From Lactarius indigo (taxonomy: Eukaryota; Basidiomycota; Agaricomycetes; Russulales; Russulaceae), in contig JAFKAC010000005.1 in NCBI GenBank assembly GCA_025766275.1, positions 992,001 through 1,056,000 of the forward strand: a DNA stretch of 64,000 nt. The letters run 5' to 3'. Under the pieces are notes generated by a model that saw only the letters and a list, made by a program, of their open reading frames with translations, searched no databases and was not told the origin of the DNA. Shown here piece after piece: positions 43,978-59,200 of the stretch. A program made the position numbers and the translations under genes. Numbering within the stretch: position 1 is the stretch's first letter; each line of letters opens with the position of its first letter.

Positions 43978-46900
43978 ATGGCCGTCATGACGTCCCTTCG
44001 CCTCAAAATCGATACCTCTGTCGCACTTGTCTCGCATTCTCATCGTGTTGATCCCAACAGTAGTGGCCATACTCCAAGCTCTGTCCGCCATATCACTGAC
44101 GGATATCTTCGAGATCCTTCATGTTCTCCTACTACCTCCGCTCTTTCCTTGGTATCCCCCGCCGATTCTTCCGCCAATGCATCCACGTCGTCTCTTCTTC
44201 TACCACAAGCACCCTCCGTATATTCAGCAACAACTGTCGATACAGACTTGAGCCCTTCCGAGCGGCCCCAACCAGAATACGTCCTTGCTATGCACGACTA
44301 TGTTCCTGAGCAGCGTAACGCCACTTGTCTCGCTTTCCGTGCAGGCCAAGTGATCCGAGTCCTCAATCGTGATCCGAGTGGATGGTGGGATGGCGAATTA
44401 GATGGCAGCCGTGGATGGTTTCCCAGCAACTACGTCAACGGTGATCTTGCACTCTTGGGGGACGATCATCTTCCTCAATCTATATCGGTTCGCTGATGCT
44501 TTCCGTTCATTCTTCTGATGTGTATCAAACTTACGCATGTATTTCAGCGGAAGCGAATACAACACTCTCCAGCCCGTTCTACTATCTCGTCCCCTACCAC
44601 GAGTTTGAATTCATCTCGGCAGAGTCTTTTCTCTCGAGATGATTATTGCCCACCCCCGATGGTTCCATTACTCCATGCTTTGTCGTTGCTGCACAATGCT
44701 GTTCGGTCGAACCGAATAGCTCACTTTCAGCCTTCTGTAGCATGCATCATATCATGCGTCCGCTCTATTCTGGCTGCCGTCGGGTGCTTATCGCGTGAGG
44801 CGCATTTACTACGGCAGTTTTCCACTCTTGCTCAGGAGCGCAAACGCGTCCTGTCCGACCTTGCCGCCATTGTCAACCAGGCGAAATCAGCTTCCTGCGA
44901 TGACGTCGACGACGACGAGCGGGAGATGCAAGTAGAGAAAATGGTGAGGCTCGCAGGACAGGTTTTCTCTCGAGTGCGGCGCCTTTTAGCGATTGCCGCC
45001 CGATGCGGCGTCAAAGTCCCCGAGGAACGGGTTTCCACTGAATACCCATCAATGCTTTTAGAGTCTCTGTCAACACAGGCACCAGACCGGTTGTCATCCA
45101 GTGGTTCTCTCGCCAGTAGCTCAACAGCCGAGAACGAAGACGAGACTCTGAGGGTAACGCCGTGGCAAGCTAAGAACCCCAACTCCCTTTCGTTGTCCAA
45201 TACTCGAGGCCGTCCTCTTACGCCCAAGACCGCCGCTAGGGCAAGGAGTATGGGAGATTTACGTCTCGGACGCAGAACCTCTTTAGAAACAGAGCTGCGG
45301 CACAATCCCAATCTTAGGCAACCCATCCACGTGCGCGTGCTCGGCCCTGCGGACTCACGCCTGAACAGCCACAAGCATGGCCCTTCAATTAGCAGCGTGT
45401 CCTCCTCCTCGTCATTCACTTCCGCGGATTCCACCTCTAGCCCCATGTCTCCGCCTTTTCCTTCTGGCCCTTCCACATATGAAGAGCTGATGGAAGCTCT
45501 CCGACGCACGCACAACCAATACTTATCTACGATCGCAGCGTTTATCGGGCACGCGCATGCACACTCGCGTTCGTCACACGCGGCAAGTACTGGTCATATG
45601 TATGAGCTTGTACGGGAGATTGTGGAGATCGTATGCAGGCTCTTGGTTGTGGTGGAGGCAGTCCTGCATCATCCCACAGTGCCAGTTCACAAGGCCACCA
45701 ATCTCAAATCAGCCAAGGATGGTCTATATAACGTGACTAGTAGCCTCGCGGAGTCCGTGCGCCTTTTGACAGGCAGCCTTCCTCCCAACATGACTGAAGA
45801 GCAAGAAAAAATGGCTTTGATTCGCTCTGCGACCAATGCGCTTAGGGCTGGCGCGGATTGCGTAGCGGCCGTGAAGATGTGTCTGAATCGTTCGACAGGC
45901 GAACAACCCTTTGTCATTGAGCGACCGGGGGCCCTCGACGAGTATTCTACACCTTCGCGTTCTGCCGGCCAAATTGTTCGTTCTCGCCTCCAACGAGCCG
46001 TCAGCTGGAACGGGGTACATCAAGTTGCCGGGGACTCGTCTGACGAGGGAGGCGATAGCACCGTTCTATCGCGGGCTGGAACCAGTGCAGGCACCTCCCT
46101 ACAAAGTTCAAATACGTCGGAAGAACCTACGACTCAGGCATTCCTGGTGCGTATCCTAATATTTTGGGTATCGTGTCATTCTTTGACACGATTATCTTAG
46201 AACTCTCCCGTCGAATCAGGCTCGCCTTCCCATGTGCCTCAAATCACGGGGCGGGAGGACAACCACGACGAAGGGAACCTTCTGGAAGAGAAGATCCTGC
46301 ATGGGGACCTACCGTCAATCCCCACAACAGACGTGCCCGATCAAAGTCCGCTCGACCCAGACTCGTGGTTACAATCTCACGATTATTTGCCCGAAGACGT
46401 CGCCTACGATAAGGACGGCCACCTTGTCGGTGCTACTCTTCAAGCTATAGTCGAGAAGATGACCCCCCATGCTTCGATTGTGGACTCCGCCTTTTCATCC
46501 ATATTTTTTCTTACCTTCAGGCTGTTTGCGTCGCCAACTGACTTGGTACAAGCCATCATCGATCGTTACAATCTCGTTCCCCCTCCAGGACTTTCTGAAG
46601 AGCGTGTCTACGTATGGCAACAACGAAAAGGGATTCCTGTTCGTTTGCGCGTTTCCAACCTCATCAAGTCGTGGCTAGAATTGTACTGGCGACCTGCGTC
46701 TGATAATGTCGTGTTGAAATTGCTACTTGACTTCAACCGCGACGCGTTGGCGCACATGTTCCCAGGCCCATCCCAGCGCATTCACGAATTCATTACGACG
46801 CGCGAACGCGAAGGAGAGCAGGCCACCCCCCCAACTCCTCGACCCGATCTCGTTCGAGATCCCTCAATGGCGTTCATCGTTAACTCACCATCTGAGATAC

Positions 46901-48057
46901 CGCGCCCTGTCATGACCAAGACACTCTTCTCTCAGTTGCGGAGTCGAAATTTCGCTTCCATTTCTATCACGGATTTCGACACCCTCGAACTTGCACGTCA
47001 ATTTACGATTATGGAGTCTAACCTCTTCTGCGCAATCCTGCCAGAGGAAATTTTGGAGAGTGGGCAGGAGGGGTCTAAGCCTCCACTCAATGTACGGGCA
47101 GTTACGGGCCTCAGCACTGTCATCACTGGCTGGGTTGCGGAATGTATCCTGAACGAGACCGACATCAAAAAGCGCACAACGCTCGTCAAGTTTTTCATCA
47201 AGGTGGCTGACGTAAGTCATTGTCCCCCCGAGGTGAAGTCTGTGTTGACTCTGCTCGGTACAGCGCTGCATGACGTTGAACAACTTCGCGACATCGCGCT
47301 CTATTCTTGCGGCGTTGGACTCTTCGACTATTTCCCGTCTGCAGCAGACCTGGACGGTATGTTTTCGTTTGGTGCTTGTCTTTATCCCACTTATGTCTTT
47401 TACTTTATTCTGTAGGGCGTGCCTCAGAAGCAAAAGTTACAGCTTGATGGCGTGCGCAAACTCGCTGACTACGCACGGAATTATCATGAGTATCGTTCAC
47501 GCCTACGTGCGACCATACCTCCCGCTGTCCCATTTTTGGGTGAGTGCCCTACTCCACAATGTCGCCACCATTTTGACCCCCTATATTTAGGCTTGTACCT
47601 GACCGATGTCACGTTCTGCCGAGAAGGAAACACGTCACACAGGACGTCCCCATTAGCCGCCGATAAAAAGCTGATCAACTTTAGCAAATATCACAAAATG
47701 GCTCGAATTGTTCAAGGTACGGTGGCGTTCCGTTTTGAGAATAAGCGCAGGTCTGAAATATCGTTGTCAGATATACAACGCTTCCAAGTTCATTATGTAC
47801 TAAAGGAGATCCCGGAGGTCCAAGACTTCTTGAACGAAGCCTTTGAGAGATCCAAGCATCATGGAGACCTTCAAGACCTGTACCGTCGCAGGTATGGAAG
47901 TCCTGTCCTATTCCAGGGTTGTCACTGACCGGTGCTTTATAGCTTGCTTGTTGAACCCAGGCAGGCAGCGGACGCTACGCCTTCGGGGGACGTTCGTCAA
48001 CTCTTCTCTTGGACAAACCGCTCCCAAGTTAGTCAACAGCCAGTACAAGTCTCTTGA
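43978..48057 (+). CDS. CDC25: SH3-REM-RasGEF protein, CDC25 type
   Basis: Canonical fungal Ras activator. Start ATG 43978 (MAVMTSLRLKIDTS). SH3 domain near residues 100-155: EYVLAMHDYVPEQRNATCLA, FRAGQVIRVLNRDPSGWWDG, GWFPSNYVN. A long helical region follows (LLRQFSTLAQERKRVLSDLA; TYEELMEALRRTHNQYLSTI). An intron near 46150-46220 leads to the REM domain: GHLVGATLQAIVEKMTPHAS, FFLTFRLFASPTDLVQAIID. RasGEF domain: DFDTLELARQFTIMESNLFC, VITGWVAECI, then after an intron CMTLNNFATSRSILAALDSS, PPAVPFLG, LYLTDVTFCREGNTSHRTSP and FSKYHKMARIVQ. C-terminal: IQRFQVHYVLKEIPEVQDFL, SLLVEPRQAADATPSGDVRQ, ending QPVQVS with TGA at 48055-48057. All catalytic-domain blocks are present and in register. Confidence 0.93.
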
Positions 48058-48353
48058 TCAGACTCAACGTCGCGAGTACATCCCCCATTACTATTCATTC
48101 CCTCATTTTTTCTTTCTCTCCGCTTTGCATTCCCCATCTGAACCTTGGAATCATCTCGTCATGCATCTTCCTGGAACCATTGTAGATCGACATATTTCAT
48201 ATCTTAGCTGCATCTTTATCATCCGTAACTATCATCTACATCGTCATTTGGCTTCATCAACCACGCATTACAAATCATTACCACGCCAATCTGTACCTGT
48301 GACCGGTCGGAGATATCTACAATGTTGAATGATACACTGGTTTTCTGTCGAAA

Positions 48354-49835
48354 CTAATGATCTCCCGCATGAACCACAGGGTGGTCGTACTTGGTAACAT
48401 AGAATCCGATATCCCACCCCTTCTTGTATTTTAGTCCGTCGTTCCCGTTCCCCTGAGCGGGCGGTAGTGAGGGGTAGGTTTCTGGTCTTACGGCGGGACC
48501 GAAGTCATAGACAAACGGCCGATTCTGTGTTGCACCGAAGAGACGGGAGCTCTCGAGTATGATCGAATATACTGGTGAAACATCATTCCCAGGGGCGTGC
48601 ACGCTCCACCCTCGGCTGGCAGCGCGCACGTCCCAGAATGCGACTACGCTGTGTCTCGCAGAGCCCGCGGCGATGTGTGCACCCCCACCACCACCGCAAG
48701 CGACAGCGTAAACGGGTTCGAACGACCATGGGTCGGCGAAGGTGAGTGTGGGGGCGTGAGACGAGCGCATGTCGTGTACGCGTACGAGACCGTCGAACCA
48801 ACCCGAGACGAGGATCTGATCTGATGCTCCCCAAGGGGATGCGGGCGGTGCAGATGCGATGCCATACACCGCAGAGGGCCGCTCAAAGTCAGAGTCACAC
48901 TGGTGCTCGGACGCGCGCAAAACCGCGGTCGGCGTTGGTGAGATGGAGTCCTGCGCGATGGAATGGACGGTGAGGGGTGTGTCGGACGAAGTGCCAAACG
49001 CGGCAAAAGGGGTAGACGAGGAAGTGGAAAGAAGCGCCGACCAGGCACGGGTGTCCAGATTGATCACATCTGGGGCAGAGGACAAGTAGGAGAAATTGAG
49101 AAGACCGGCTTTGCCGCCGGTCGACATTGACAGGAGGGTGTTGCCGGACACAGCCAACGCCTCGATCAATTCGCCGTCGTGATAGTGGAAAGGTGTACGG
49201 GAGGAGGAGTCGACCGGAACGCCGAGTTGACCGGGATTACATGGTGGTATGTTGACACGTTGGATTTCGCCGTCCTCAAAACCGATGAAGAGAGTGCTGT
49301 CTGAGCCACCGTCCGGGGCGCACGCTATGCTGGTGATATCATTCCTTGGAGCGTCCTGAAGGCCGAAGTCGAATGAAGCCTCGAAGGAGATGCCGGGAGA
49401 GGTGCCGTCATGGTCGGAGGTTATAAACTCATACGAATACAGTGTGTGACCAGCCGCGACGAACAACCGAGACTCATTTATCGCAAGGAGAGGCTGGAAC
49501 TTGCCCCTCCACGGACAAGAGAGAGGTCGAGCTACGAAGCGCTGCTTTTTCCAAGACCTGTCTGACAGGGTGTGGTATTTGATCTGCGCTAGTGGACTCC
49601 AACGCGGAAGGCTTTTCACCAAGCTGTTTGACGGTCTGGGAAAAGTATGGAGGACAGAATTCCAGCCAAAGTTGTGCACCTGTGAAACAGTATGAGGCAT
49701 AAGCGTGGTGAACAAGCGGAAACCCACAAGTCTGTGTAAATCACGAGAGACTTGAGTCAGGAGGAGAAGGTCGGCGAGGGAAAGATGGGCCGTGATAAGT
49801 ATGAAGATGTCAGACGGTAAAGAGAGCAGGGACAT
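48354..49835 (-). CDS. F-box protein with WD-type repeats
   Basis: Probable substrate receptor of an SCF ubiquitin ligase. Single exon of 493 codons. F-box at the N-terminus: MSLLSLPSDIFILITAHLSL, ADLLLLTQVSRDLHRLVGFR. A beta-propeller-like region follows with repeats around RNDITSIACAPDGGSDSTLF, GELIEALAVSGNTLLSMSTG, DQILVSGWFDGLVRVHDMRS, EPVYAVACGGGGGAHIAAGS and RHSVVAFWDVRAASRGWSVH. Repeats are degenerate, but WDVR and VHDMR strands are visible. The substrate is unknown. Start ATG 49835 directly precedes the F-box. Convergent with the CDC25-type gene, 296 bp apart. Confidence 0.85.
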   Translation of the reverse strand: MSLLSLPSDIFILITAHLSLADLLLLTQVSRDLHRLVGFRLFTTLMPHTVSQVHNFGWNSVLHTFPRPSNSLVKSLPRWSPLAQIKYHTLSDRSWKKQRFVARPLSCPWRGKFQPLLAINESRLFVAAGHTLYSYEFITSDHDGTSPGISFEASFDFGLQDAPRNDITSIACAPDGGSDSTLFIGFEDGEIQRVNIPPCNPGQLGVPVDSSSRTPFHYHDGELIEALAVSGNTLLSMSTGGKAGLLNFSYLSSAPDVINLDTRAWSALLSTSSSTPFAAFGTSSDTPLTVHSIAQDSISPTPTAVLRASEHQCDSDFERPSAVYGIASAPPASPWGASDQILVSGWFDGLVRVHDMRSSHAPTLTFADPWSFEPVYAVACGGGGGAHIAAGSARHSVVAFWDVRAASRGWSVHAPGNDVSPVYSIILESSRLFGATQNRPFVYDFGPAVRPETYPSLPPAQGNGNDGLKYKKGWDIGFYVTKYDHPVVHAGDH

Positions 49836-49991
49836 GCTGACAGCCTGGACATGGTCGAATCCTGGGGTTTGCTTTTATTGCAAAGCGCCTATTCGATGAA
49901 TTACCCGGTCCGTTGTCCGAGTCTTTGAACTTGCGCCCTTCTCACGCGCATACACCCATACACCCATCTTTTCTATATCGTCATTCAAAGT

Positions 49992-52712
<2,721 letters not shown>

Positions 52713-52968
52713 ATCTAGGGGCGAGTGAGAGGGGTGTGTGTAGAGTCAACGCAACCATTCCTTTGAGTTGTCTGATCCGATTCGGTAACGCGCATGGCCT
52801 GACTGCACTAAGCGATTGCCTTGAGGTCTCATGCAACGAGGCGAGGTCGAGAATACGAGAGAGCATTAGTTAACCTTCGCCTTTGGGGTCTCTAAAGCTC
52901 TTGTTAGTCAACTACACCGCGATCAAGAACCCACAACCCGTTCCCTCGCACTCGGTCTTCAGTTAATC

Positions 52969-54801
52969 ATGGATGCTGATATGGATTTCGAACAAGGAGG
53001 CTCTGCCGACGCTCTCGCCATCTTCCAAGAGGCCTTCAATGCCCAGCAGCGTGCCCCGCCAACCATCAATCATGACCGCAAGATGCTGTACGTGCACCCT
53101 TTGCCCTCCCTCATCTTACTGATCTCTCTCAATCCCAACATTTTCGATCGGCCGTCGCTCTCGCAGCGATCTCGTCTTTGTCCAAGACTGCACTGGCAGC
53201 CAGGGATCCTACATTTCCTCCGCGACGAAAAATATCCAACTCATCTGCGAGAACATCTTTCAATCGGGCAAGTTGCAATCCCGCGAGGACCTGCGCGTCG
53301 GCCTAGTCGCCTATCGCGATCACCCACCGCAGGACCACACCTACGTAACACGCAATTTTGGTTTTTCGTCCGATATCGACAAGGTCCACCGAGACCTCTC
53401 GAGCCTGTATGCCTCGGGCGGCGGTGACGGACCTGAGGCAGTTACCGCTGCCCTAGCGGAGGCGCTCAAAATGGACTGGAACGAGCGAGCGAGCAAGATG
53501 ATCGTGCTCATAGCCGACGCGCCTCCGCATGGCATTGGAGAATACGGGGATGGTGTGTGTTTTATGCTTCCGTGTCGTCGCCGTATGGCTCCCCATTTAT
53601 CCCCTCCATCGCCCCTCAGGATTCGACGATGGGTCCCCTGACGGCAATGACCCCCTTGAACTGGCTCGGCAGATGGCCACCCGTGGCATCACTCTGGTAC
53701 TCCTGTTACGATCGCAAACAGACCCCTACGATCTTCTGACACGTTCGTCCGCAGTTCTTCGTGGCATGCGAACCAGCGCTAAGTAGTTACTCGGTATGTC
53801 CCCCTTTCGTCCGCGCAGGCCGCCCCGCTGTTGTCTGAACACCCATTCCCCCGCCCTTCCTTCTCTATTTCAGTATGCGACGGATTTTTACAAGGCACTC
53901 GTCAACATCACATCGGGCATCATGCTTCCGCTGACCACAGCGGACTTGCTCGCACATGCCATTGTCGGCCTCGTGCTCGAGAATCTCGATATGGAGCGTC
54001 TCGTGCGGGAAGTCGGACAGGCCGTCGCGCAACGGATCTTGGGTAACAACGAAAGCGTGGACGAGGTCGCACGAGAGCTGCACGAGAAGCTGCTCTTACG
54101 GAACGAAAGCACGAAAAAGGTCGTCATCGAGAGCATTTACAAGGACTCGGAAGAGTCGAGGCACAACGTTGACGTCTTCTCGCGGGCGTCCAACCTCGCG
54201 GATGCGCGGCCGCACTTACGAAAGGTACGTCCGACCGCAGATCGTGAAACCATGAACGCAAGCACCTCCATTCTCAGCACAAGGCCGCTTTTTTTGTGTG
54301 TGTATGTGTAGATTTCCGGGACCCGCTTCACGGAAAAGTATATGCAAGTGCGGATGCACAGCGCGCGCAGCTCATACGGTTATGGCTATTCGCCGTCTCT
54401 CCCGCCACGTGCGCCGGATTCCAGTTCCAGGTCGCCGCTGTCAGGCGGCTTCGCGTCGTCACCGCCACGCAAAGTCGTTACGGATTTCGCGGCATTTGGC
54501 GCGCCAAAGACGTCCAGCGTGTTTGGCACGGCCGTCCAGTCCACCCCGTTCTCCCTAGCAGGCAACCAGGCGGCCTTTGGCAGCATGCGGACGAACAACA
54601 AGGCCTCTATATACGACGACGACGATGAGGAGGAAGAGAGCGGTGGGGGACAAAAGGTACTCTTGAGAGAAGACCCTATCACTCTGGACCAGGTCCTTTA
54701 TTTCCATCGCTCGCTTCGATGATACGACCACTCACACTCTTGAGGACGTACAGGCTCGTCGGATTACCATGCAGAGCGCGTGGCGTGGTACCCGAGGCTA
54801 G
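52969..54801 (+). CDS. Von Willebrand factor A-domain protein (VwkA-like VWA)
   Basis: Cytosolic VWA protein, likely a ligand-binding or scaffold protein. Start ATG 52969 (MDADMDFEQGGSADALAIFQ). VWA domain: LVFVQDCTGSQGSYISSATK (MIDAS DxTxS-like DCTGS), QSREDLRVGLVAYRDHPPQD, VHRDLSSLYASGGGDGPEAV, KMIVLIADAPPHGIGEYGDG, DPLELARQMATRGITL, FFVACEPALSSYS, ALVNITSGIMLPLTTADLLA. After it comes a helical region (RLVREVGQAVAQRILGNNES) and a Ser-rich, acidic tail (ASIYDDDDEEEESGGGQKVL), ending QARRITMQSAWRGTRG at 54801. Resembles the VWA part of Dictyostelium VwkA and fungal relatives, but no kinase domain is present. Confidence 0.85.
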
Positions 54802-55102
54802 TGTCATACCTCAGTTGGAAAGTTGTCGATTACTTTCATCACTCGATTGTGCGTCCCTTGTTCGGTTCCGTGCACACCTTCACTAAGAAAATATATCAAC
54901 TCACAGGCATCAAGATCTTATCGCCCCGACTCTTGCAAACCATAGCATGCCCCTTCAGTGAACCATCGTATTTGTTGGATTGTATAATTATGTGTGAATC
55001 GTTACATTCCATGGTGACAGTATTCAATATACTTGTCGTGCATCAGGGACACCGAGAGGGTATGATGCTACTGTATTCCAGGGAATAGGAAAGCAAGCGT
55101 TG
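54802..55102. other. Convergent 3' intergenic region
   Basis: About 300 bp between two convergent genes; no coding exon seen. It presumably contains both 3' UTRs. Confidence 0.5.
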
Positions 55103-56169
55103 TTACAATAACTCGTTTCGTCTACGCTTCTTTTTTCTTGGAGCCTTTGAAGAGTTACCCCTCTTCGAGTCCTCACAATCTTCTACTGCTACTGATGTCC
55201 GCTCAAAAGGCGGTATGTCTAACTCGCCAGCAGACGACACTTTCCTTCGCTTGTTTTTCTTTTTCCTCTTGTACGGCACTTCATGGGGTGACTCAAAAGC
55301 CAACAGCTCCGACACTTGTTCCTGCACAGCCAACAGCGCGATTGTTTCGTCCGCATCCTGTTCGTTCCCGCATCTCTCCTTGCCCTCGCCACGATGAAGC
55401 TTCTTAGCAGCCCTTTCTGCCTTTTTGCGTAGCCTCCCCTGTCTCTTTGCCTCTTCGTTCGGGTCCTCCATCGATGCATCCCCAGAAGAGTCGATCTTGG
55501 ATTTTTTCTTTGACCCCTTTTTCGTGCTAGCCCGTGCACTGTCGTCAACAACAGGAGTTTGCGATATGGAAGTAGCCTCTGTTTCGACCATTTCGGACTG
55601 GACGTCGGGACCTAGGACAGGGCCACGGAAAAATCTCGAGTAAAGACCGCGGCGGGCGGCCTCACGTTTCGCCAGAGCCATGAGGGATAAGCGAGGAGTG
55701 GAAGAGCCAGATGCAGTATCAGGAGTGATATCGCCCGAGGAGATGGGCGTGCCCACGACTGGTGGGAGGTTCGATAGTATTCCAGTGGAAGTCTGCCTCA
55801 GGTTCAGCGTCGAAGAGCGTACGTTTCCAGTCTGTATGCGCCGTTAGTGGTAGACAAGTCGGAGGTGGGTTCAGCGGCTGCTCACAGATGCACCACCATC
55901 TTCGTCGTCACTGGAGAAACACTCGATCTGAATCGCAGATGCGGCTACCGTAAATAAACTTTTTTTCCTTGTCAGCAATTGTCGAGAAAAAGAGAGCTGG
56001 GTGCTCACTGGTCCCAAAAGGGGAATGCCTCGTCCCTGTCTTTGCCTATGCCGGCAAGAGTTCGTTTCTGTGGTATCGAAATGGGTCTTGAAATAGAGCC
56101 ATTGCGAAGGCCAGTCCCTGCACCAGACCAGCCCTGATTGACGAGGAATGCGTGGCCATCGAGGGGCAT
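55103..56169 (-). CDS. G-patch domain protein (TMA23/GPATCH4-like)
   Basis: G-patch proteins activate DEAH helicases; this nucleolar-type member likely works in ribosome biogenesis. Start ATG 56169 (MPLDGHAFLVNQGWSGAGTG). The G-patch runs LRNGSISRPISIPQKRTLAG and GKDRDEAFPFWD. Following exons include AVAASAIQIECFSSDDEDGG and SSTLNLRQTSTGILSNLPPV, joined to GTPISSGDITPDTASGSSTP. The middle holds LMALAKREAARRGLYSRFFR. The C-terminus is long and basic (RKKAERAAKKLHRGEGKERC, PYKRKKKNKRRKVSS, APRKKKRRRNELL), with multiple nuclear/nucleolar targeting clusters. Stop at 55103. It is divergent from the gene at 56265 by about 95 bp. Confidence 0.75.
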
Positions 56170-56264
56170 AGCGGAGACGGCGACTCGGCATCTCCCGGGG
56201 GTAAGTGGATTACCACTGCCACTGCCCTCTCTGGGCTTCTGTCAACCCTTTTTTCCTGCCCCTC

Positions 56265-59200
56265 ATGTCCGAGGTTTCCACTCTCCCGTCCTCATCATAT
56301 CTCAACCACTCCTCTGCGACCTCACATCCAGAGCCATCGACATCTGGGACAGATCCTGCCCAGTTGCTCAGACAAGCCGCTCTGTCTAGCCGCAAACTCA
56401 AGCGTCGAAAGCTTGATTCAAACCCCATTACCTCACTTCCCAGGCCGTTACCGCGATCTATTGTTACTATACCTTCTATTGCTCTTGATTATGGCCCAGA
56501 GGAACCCTCGTCAACCACTTCCACAGAGGAGCGACCTCCCTCAACTCCTCTTGTTCCTGTCCAACCATCAACTCCGACTCGGTCTCTGGCACATACCTCT
56601 CCACTCATTCGTGATGCTTCTAGTAGGGCTACTCCACAAATAACTCTGAGTGACGACCTTTCTACTAGAGAGGAGGGTGAGATCAGCGAAAGCGAAGATA
56701 CCCCTTTTCGACCACCACCCACGTCCACCACCATTTCTGGTGTCGTATATCACACCAGAGCCGAGTCTCCAGGCTTTGTTCAGTCTCCATTTGGTTCTCG
56801 TTCACCCTCTCTAAAGACTGAGGACACTTATCGACATGCTACCCCACCCTCTGTATCACGACGACTCAGTGTGGAGGCACCACCTGTCACGCTAAAGATG
56901 CAGGCCCCTTTGGAATCTTTCAGGCTTGAGACCCCTCTCTATGTACTCGATACTCATCACGTGCGCCCTGGGCTCTCTTGTAGGTGGATTTCAAATTCCC
57001 ATGTCTTTCCTAGGTCTAAACCGATTTGATTTACAGTAACACAGAGGCAATATGACACCGCTAAAGAAGTTATTCTTGACATTCTTGGATATGGTGTACC
57101 ACCTGAGTACTTGATCGACTGTGGGCTCTCTAGGGAGATCATCTACTACGTTTTTACGGAACTTAATCTTCGTCTTCCAAATAACCTTGATATAGTGGGC
57201 ATTCCTCCTTACCCACCACCCCCGGACGTAATCGCATCTATTCTCCTATCTCAGCCTAGCTATTCGCTTCCTTCGGTGTCCCCAGAAAATCCTAGTGTTA
57301 TTGATGACGCCGCAGCGCGTCCTGCTTTATCCCCACAACCCCATGGTATGTACATATCGCGTTCCCCTACTCCCTTCAAATAGGTTAATTGTTCCTTATA
57401 CACAGACACGGTCGATTCCCCACGGCCACCAGCGTCAGCGCCGCATGAGGGTTCAACTTCTGTCTCACTCCTCGCTCTTAGCGAATCTACCTTAGCTGCT
57501 ATGGAGCGTCAGCGAAAGCAAGAACTTCTCGCGCGAAAAGCTGTCCAAGAATCGAGGAAACGCAAAGAACCTGTGCCTCTCGCTGCCGCTGAGCCCTCTA
57601 TGTCGCCAACTACTGCCACATCCACAGGAGCTGATGTTTCTGCTAGAGCTTCTACTTCTGCTGTGAGCGTAGAGGACTTTTTGAACAGTATCGGGCCCCC
57701 TCTCTATGATGGTGCTGATCCCAGGCAAGACCTTATACCCGAGAATGAACCCGAAGACATGGAAGCATATTCGCCAGAATCCGCGGGTGCTTTTGAACGA
57801 AATTCTCTTCCAGACGACGATCAGCCTATGCCTTTGGTGGATAGGACATCTATGCCTCCATTCTCAGAAGACGCATCCCTTCCGATATCTGCCAGTGCCT
57901 CGGAAGCACACTTCTCATTTGAACGGGAGAAAGGCAAAACCCTCGTGTTGACAAATAAGACCCCACAAATCTTGGAGAATCTGCCTGCTCGATCAAGGAG
58001 CGACGGGATACCGGCGCCGCCATCAATAAGGGATGATGGGTACGATTCTCGTCGATCATCCTCCACCCCTCAGCCAAATGCACCTATCCCTCGGCGGGGT
58101 ACGAAGCGTCCTGTTGCGGCCGATTTTGACTCGGATCCCGCACCGAAGGTGTATACACCGCCTGTGCTATCGCGTACTGGGTCTGGAGCCGGGCTCAACT
58201 ATGGAGGTGGATATCATCCGAACCCGCATGTTCGACATAGGATGAATGGTGTGGCAGCTGGAGGGTTTGCAAGCCTGAACAGCACAAGACGATGTGTCAT
58301 CGACGTCAGCGATAGCGAGGACGAGGCAAGCGAGGAAGAGCTGTCGCCGGTGACGAGTCTGTCCCGCCAGCCACAAAGTGGGGCACAACCGACTCCACGC
58401 GATAGTGCGTTGGCCTTGGAGCAGGAAATTGAGCGTATGCGCAAGATAATCCGGGAACGAGAGGAGTTGAAGCTACGAAAGCAAGCGGTAAGTTGCGAAG
58501 CCGCTTGGTCGACACAGGCAATTCAGTTTCTTTAGATGGCTTCAAATCGTTCCACGCCCGTTTCCAGGGAACCGCCTGGGGAGACCCGAGCATCTGAGGA
58601 GACTTCCGAGACGATGGCATCGGCGTCGGCATCGGCGACTGCGACAACAGACGAGGTGCCGAGATCCGAGACTGGTGACAACCAATCTTCCGAAAATGGT
58701 GCGTTCTTTTTTTAGTCCGAATTGGGGTCTGGTCCGGTGTCTGTGTCAGCGTCTGTGGCACCACGCTTCTCGGATCGGAAGCATTAGTCTCGCGATCAGG
58801 CGCTAATCACGTGTGTGCAAGTTGCGTCCCGAATGTGATGAGTCGCTTTACTGCGGAAACCCCTATCTATCACGATACCTTGGCGCGGAGCTGCTGTACG
58901 GCACTGGCTCGACTCTTTCTGTCCACAAATTTTACTTCCGCACGTCATTTCGCCATTCGTTTTTGCTAACTTAACTTTAAAACCCTGTTTGGAAGCAGTG
59001 CTGGCAAGCGCAAGTACACTATCGTCGCTTCACTTTGAAGTGGGCGACCCGAGTCAGAGTCCAGGTCCGATAGCAAGCACCCCTCCGCCTCCTGGCTCTA
59101 CGCCCCTATCATTCGAAGACGGTAGTAAAGGCCAAGTTGCCGTAGCCATGCTTACATCGACCGGTCACTGCCCCTTCTTCCTTGTCTTCCCATCGAGCGC

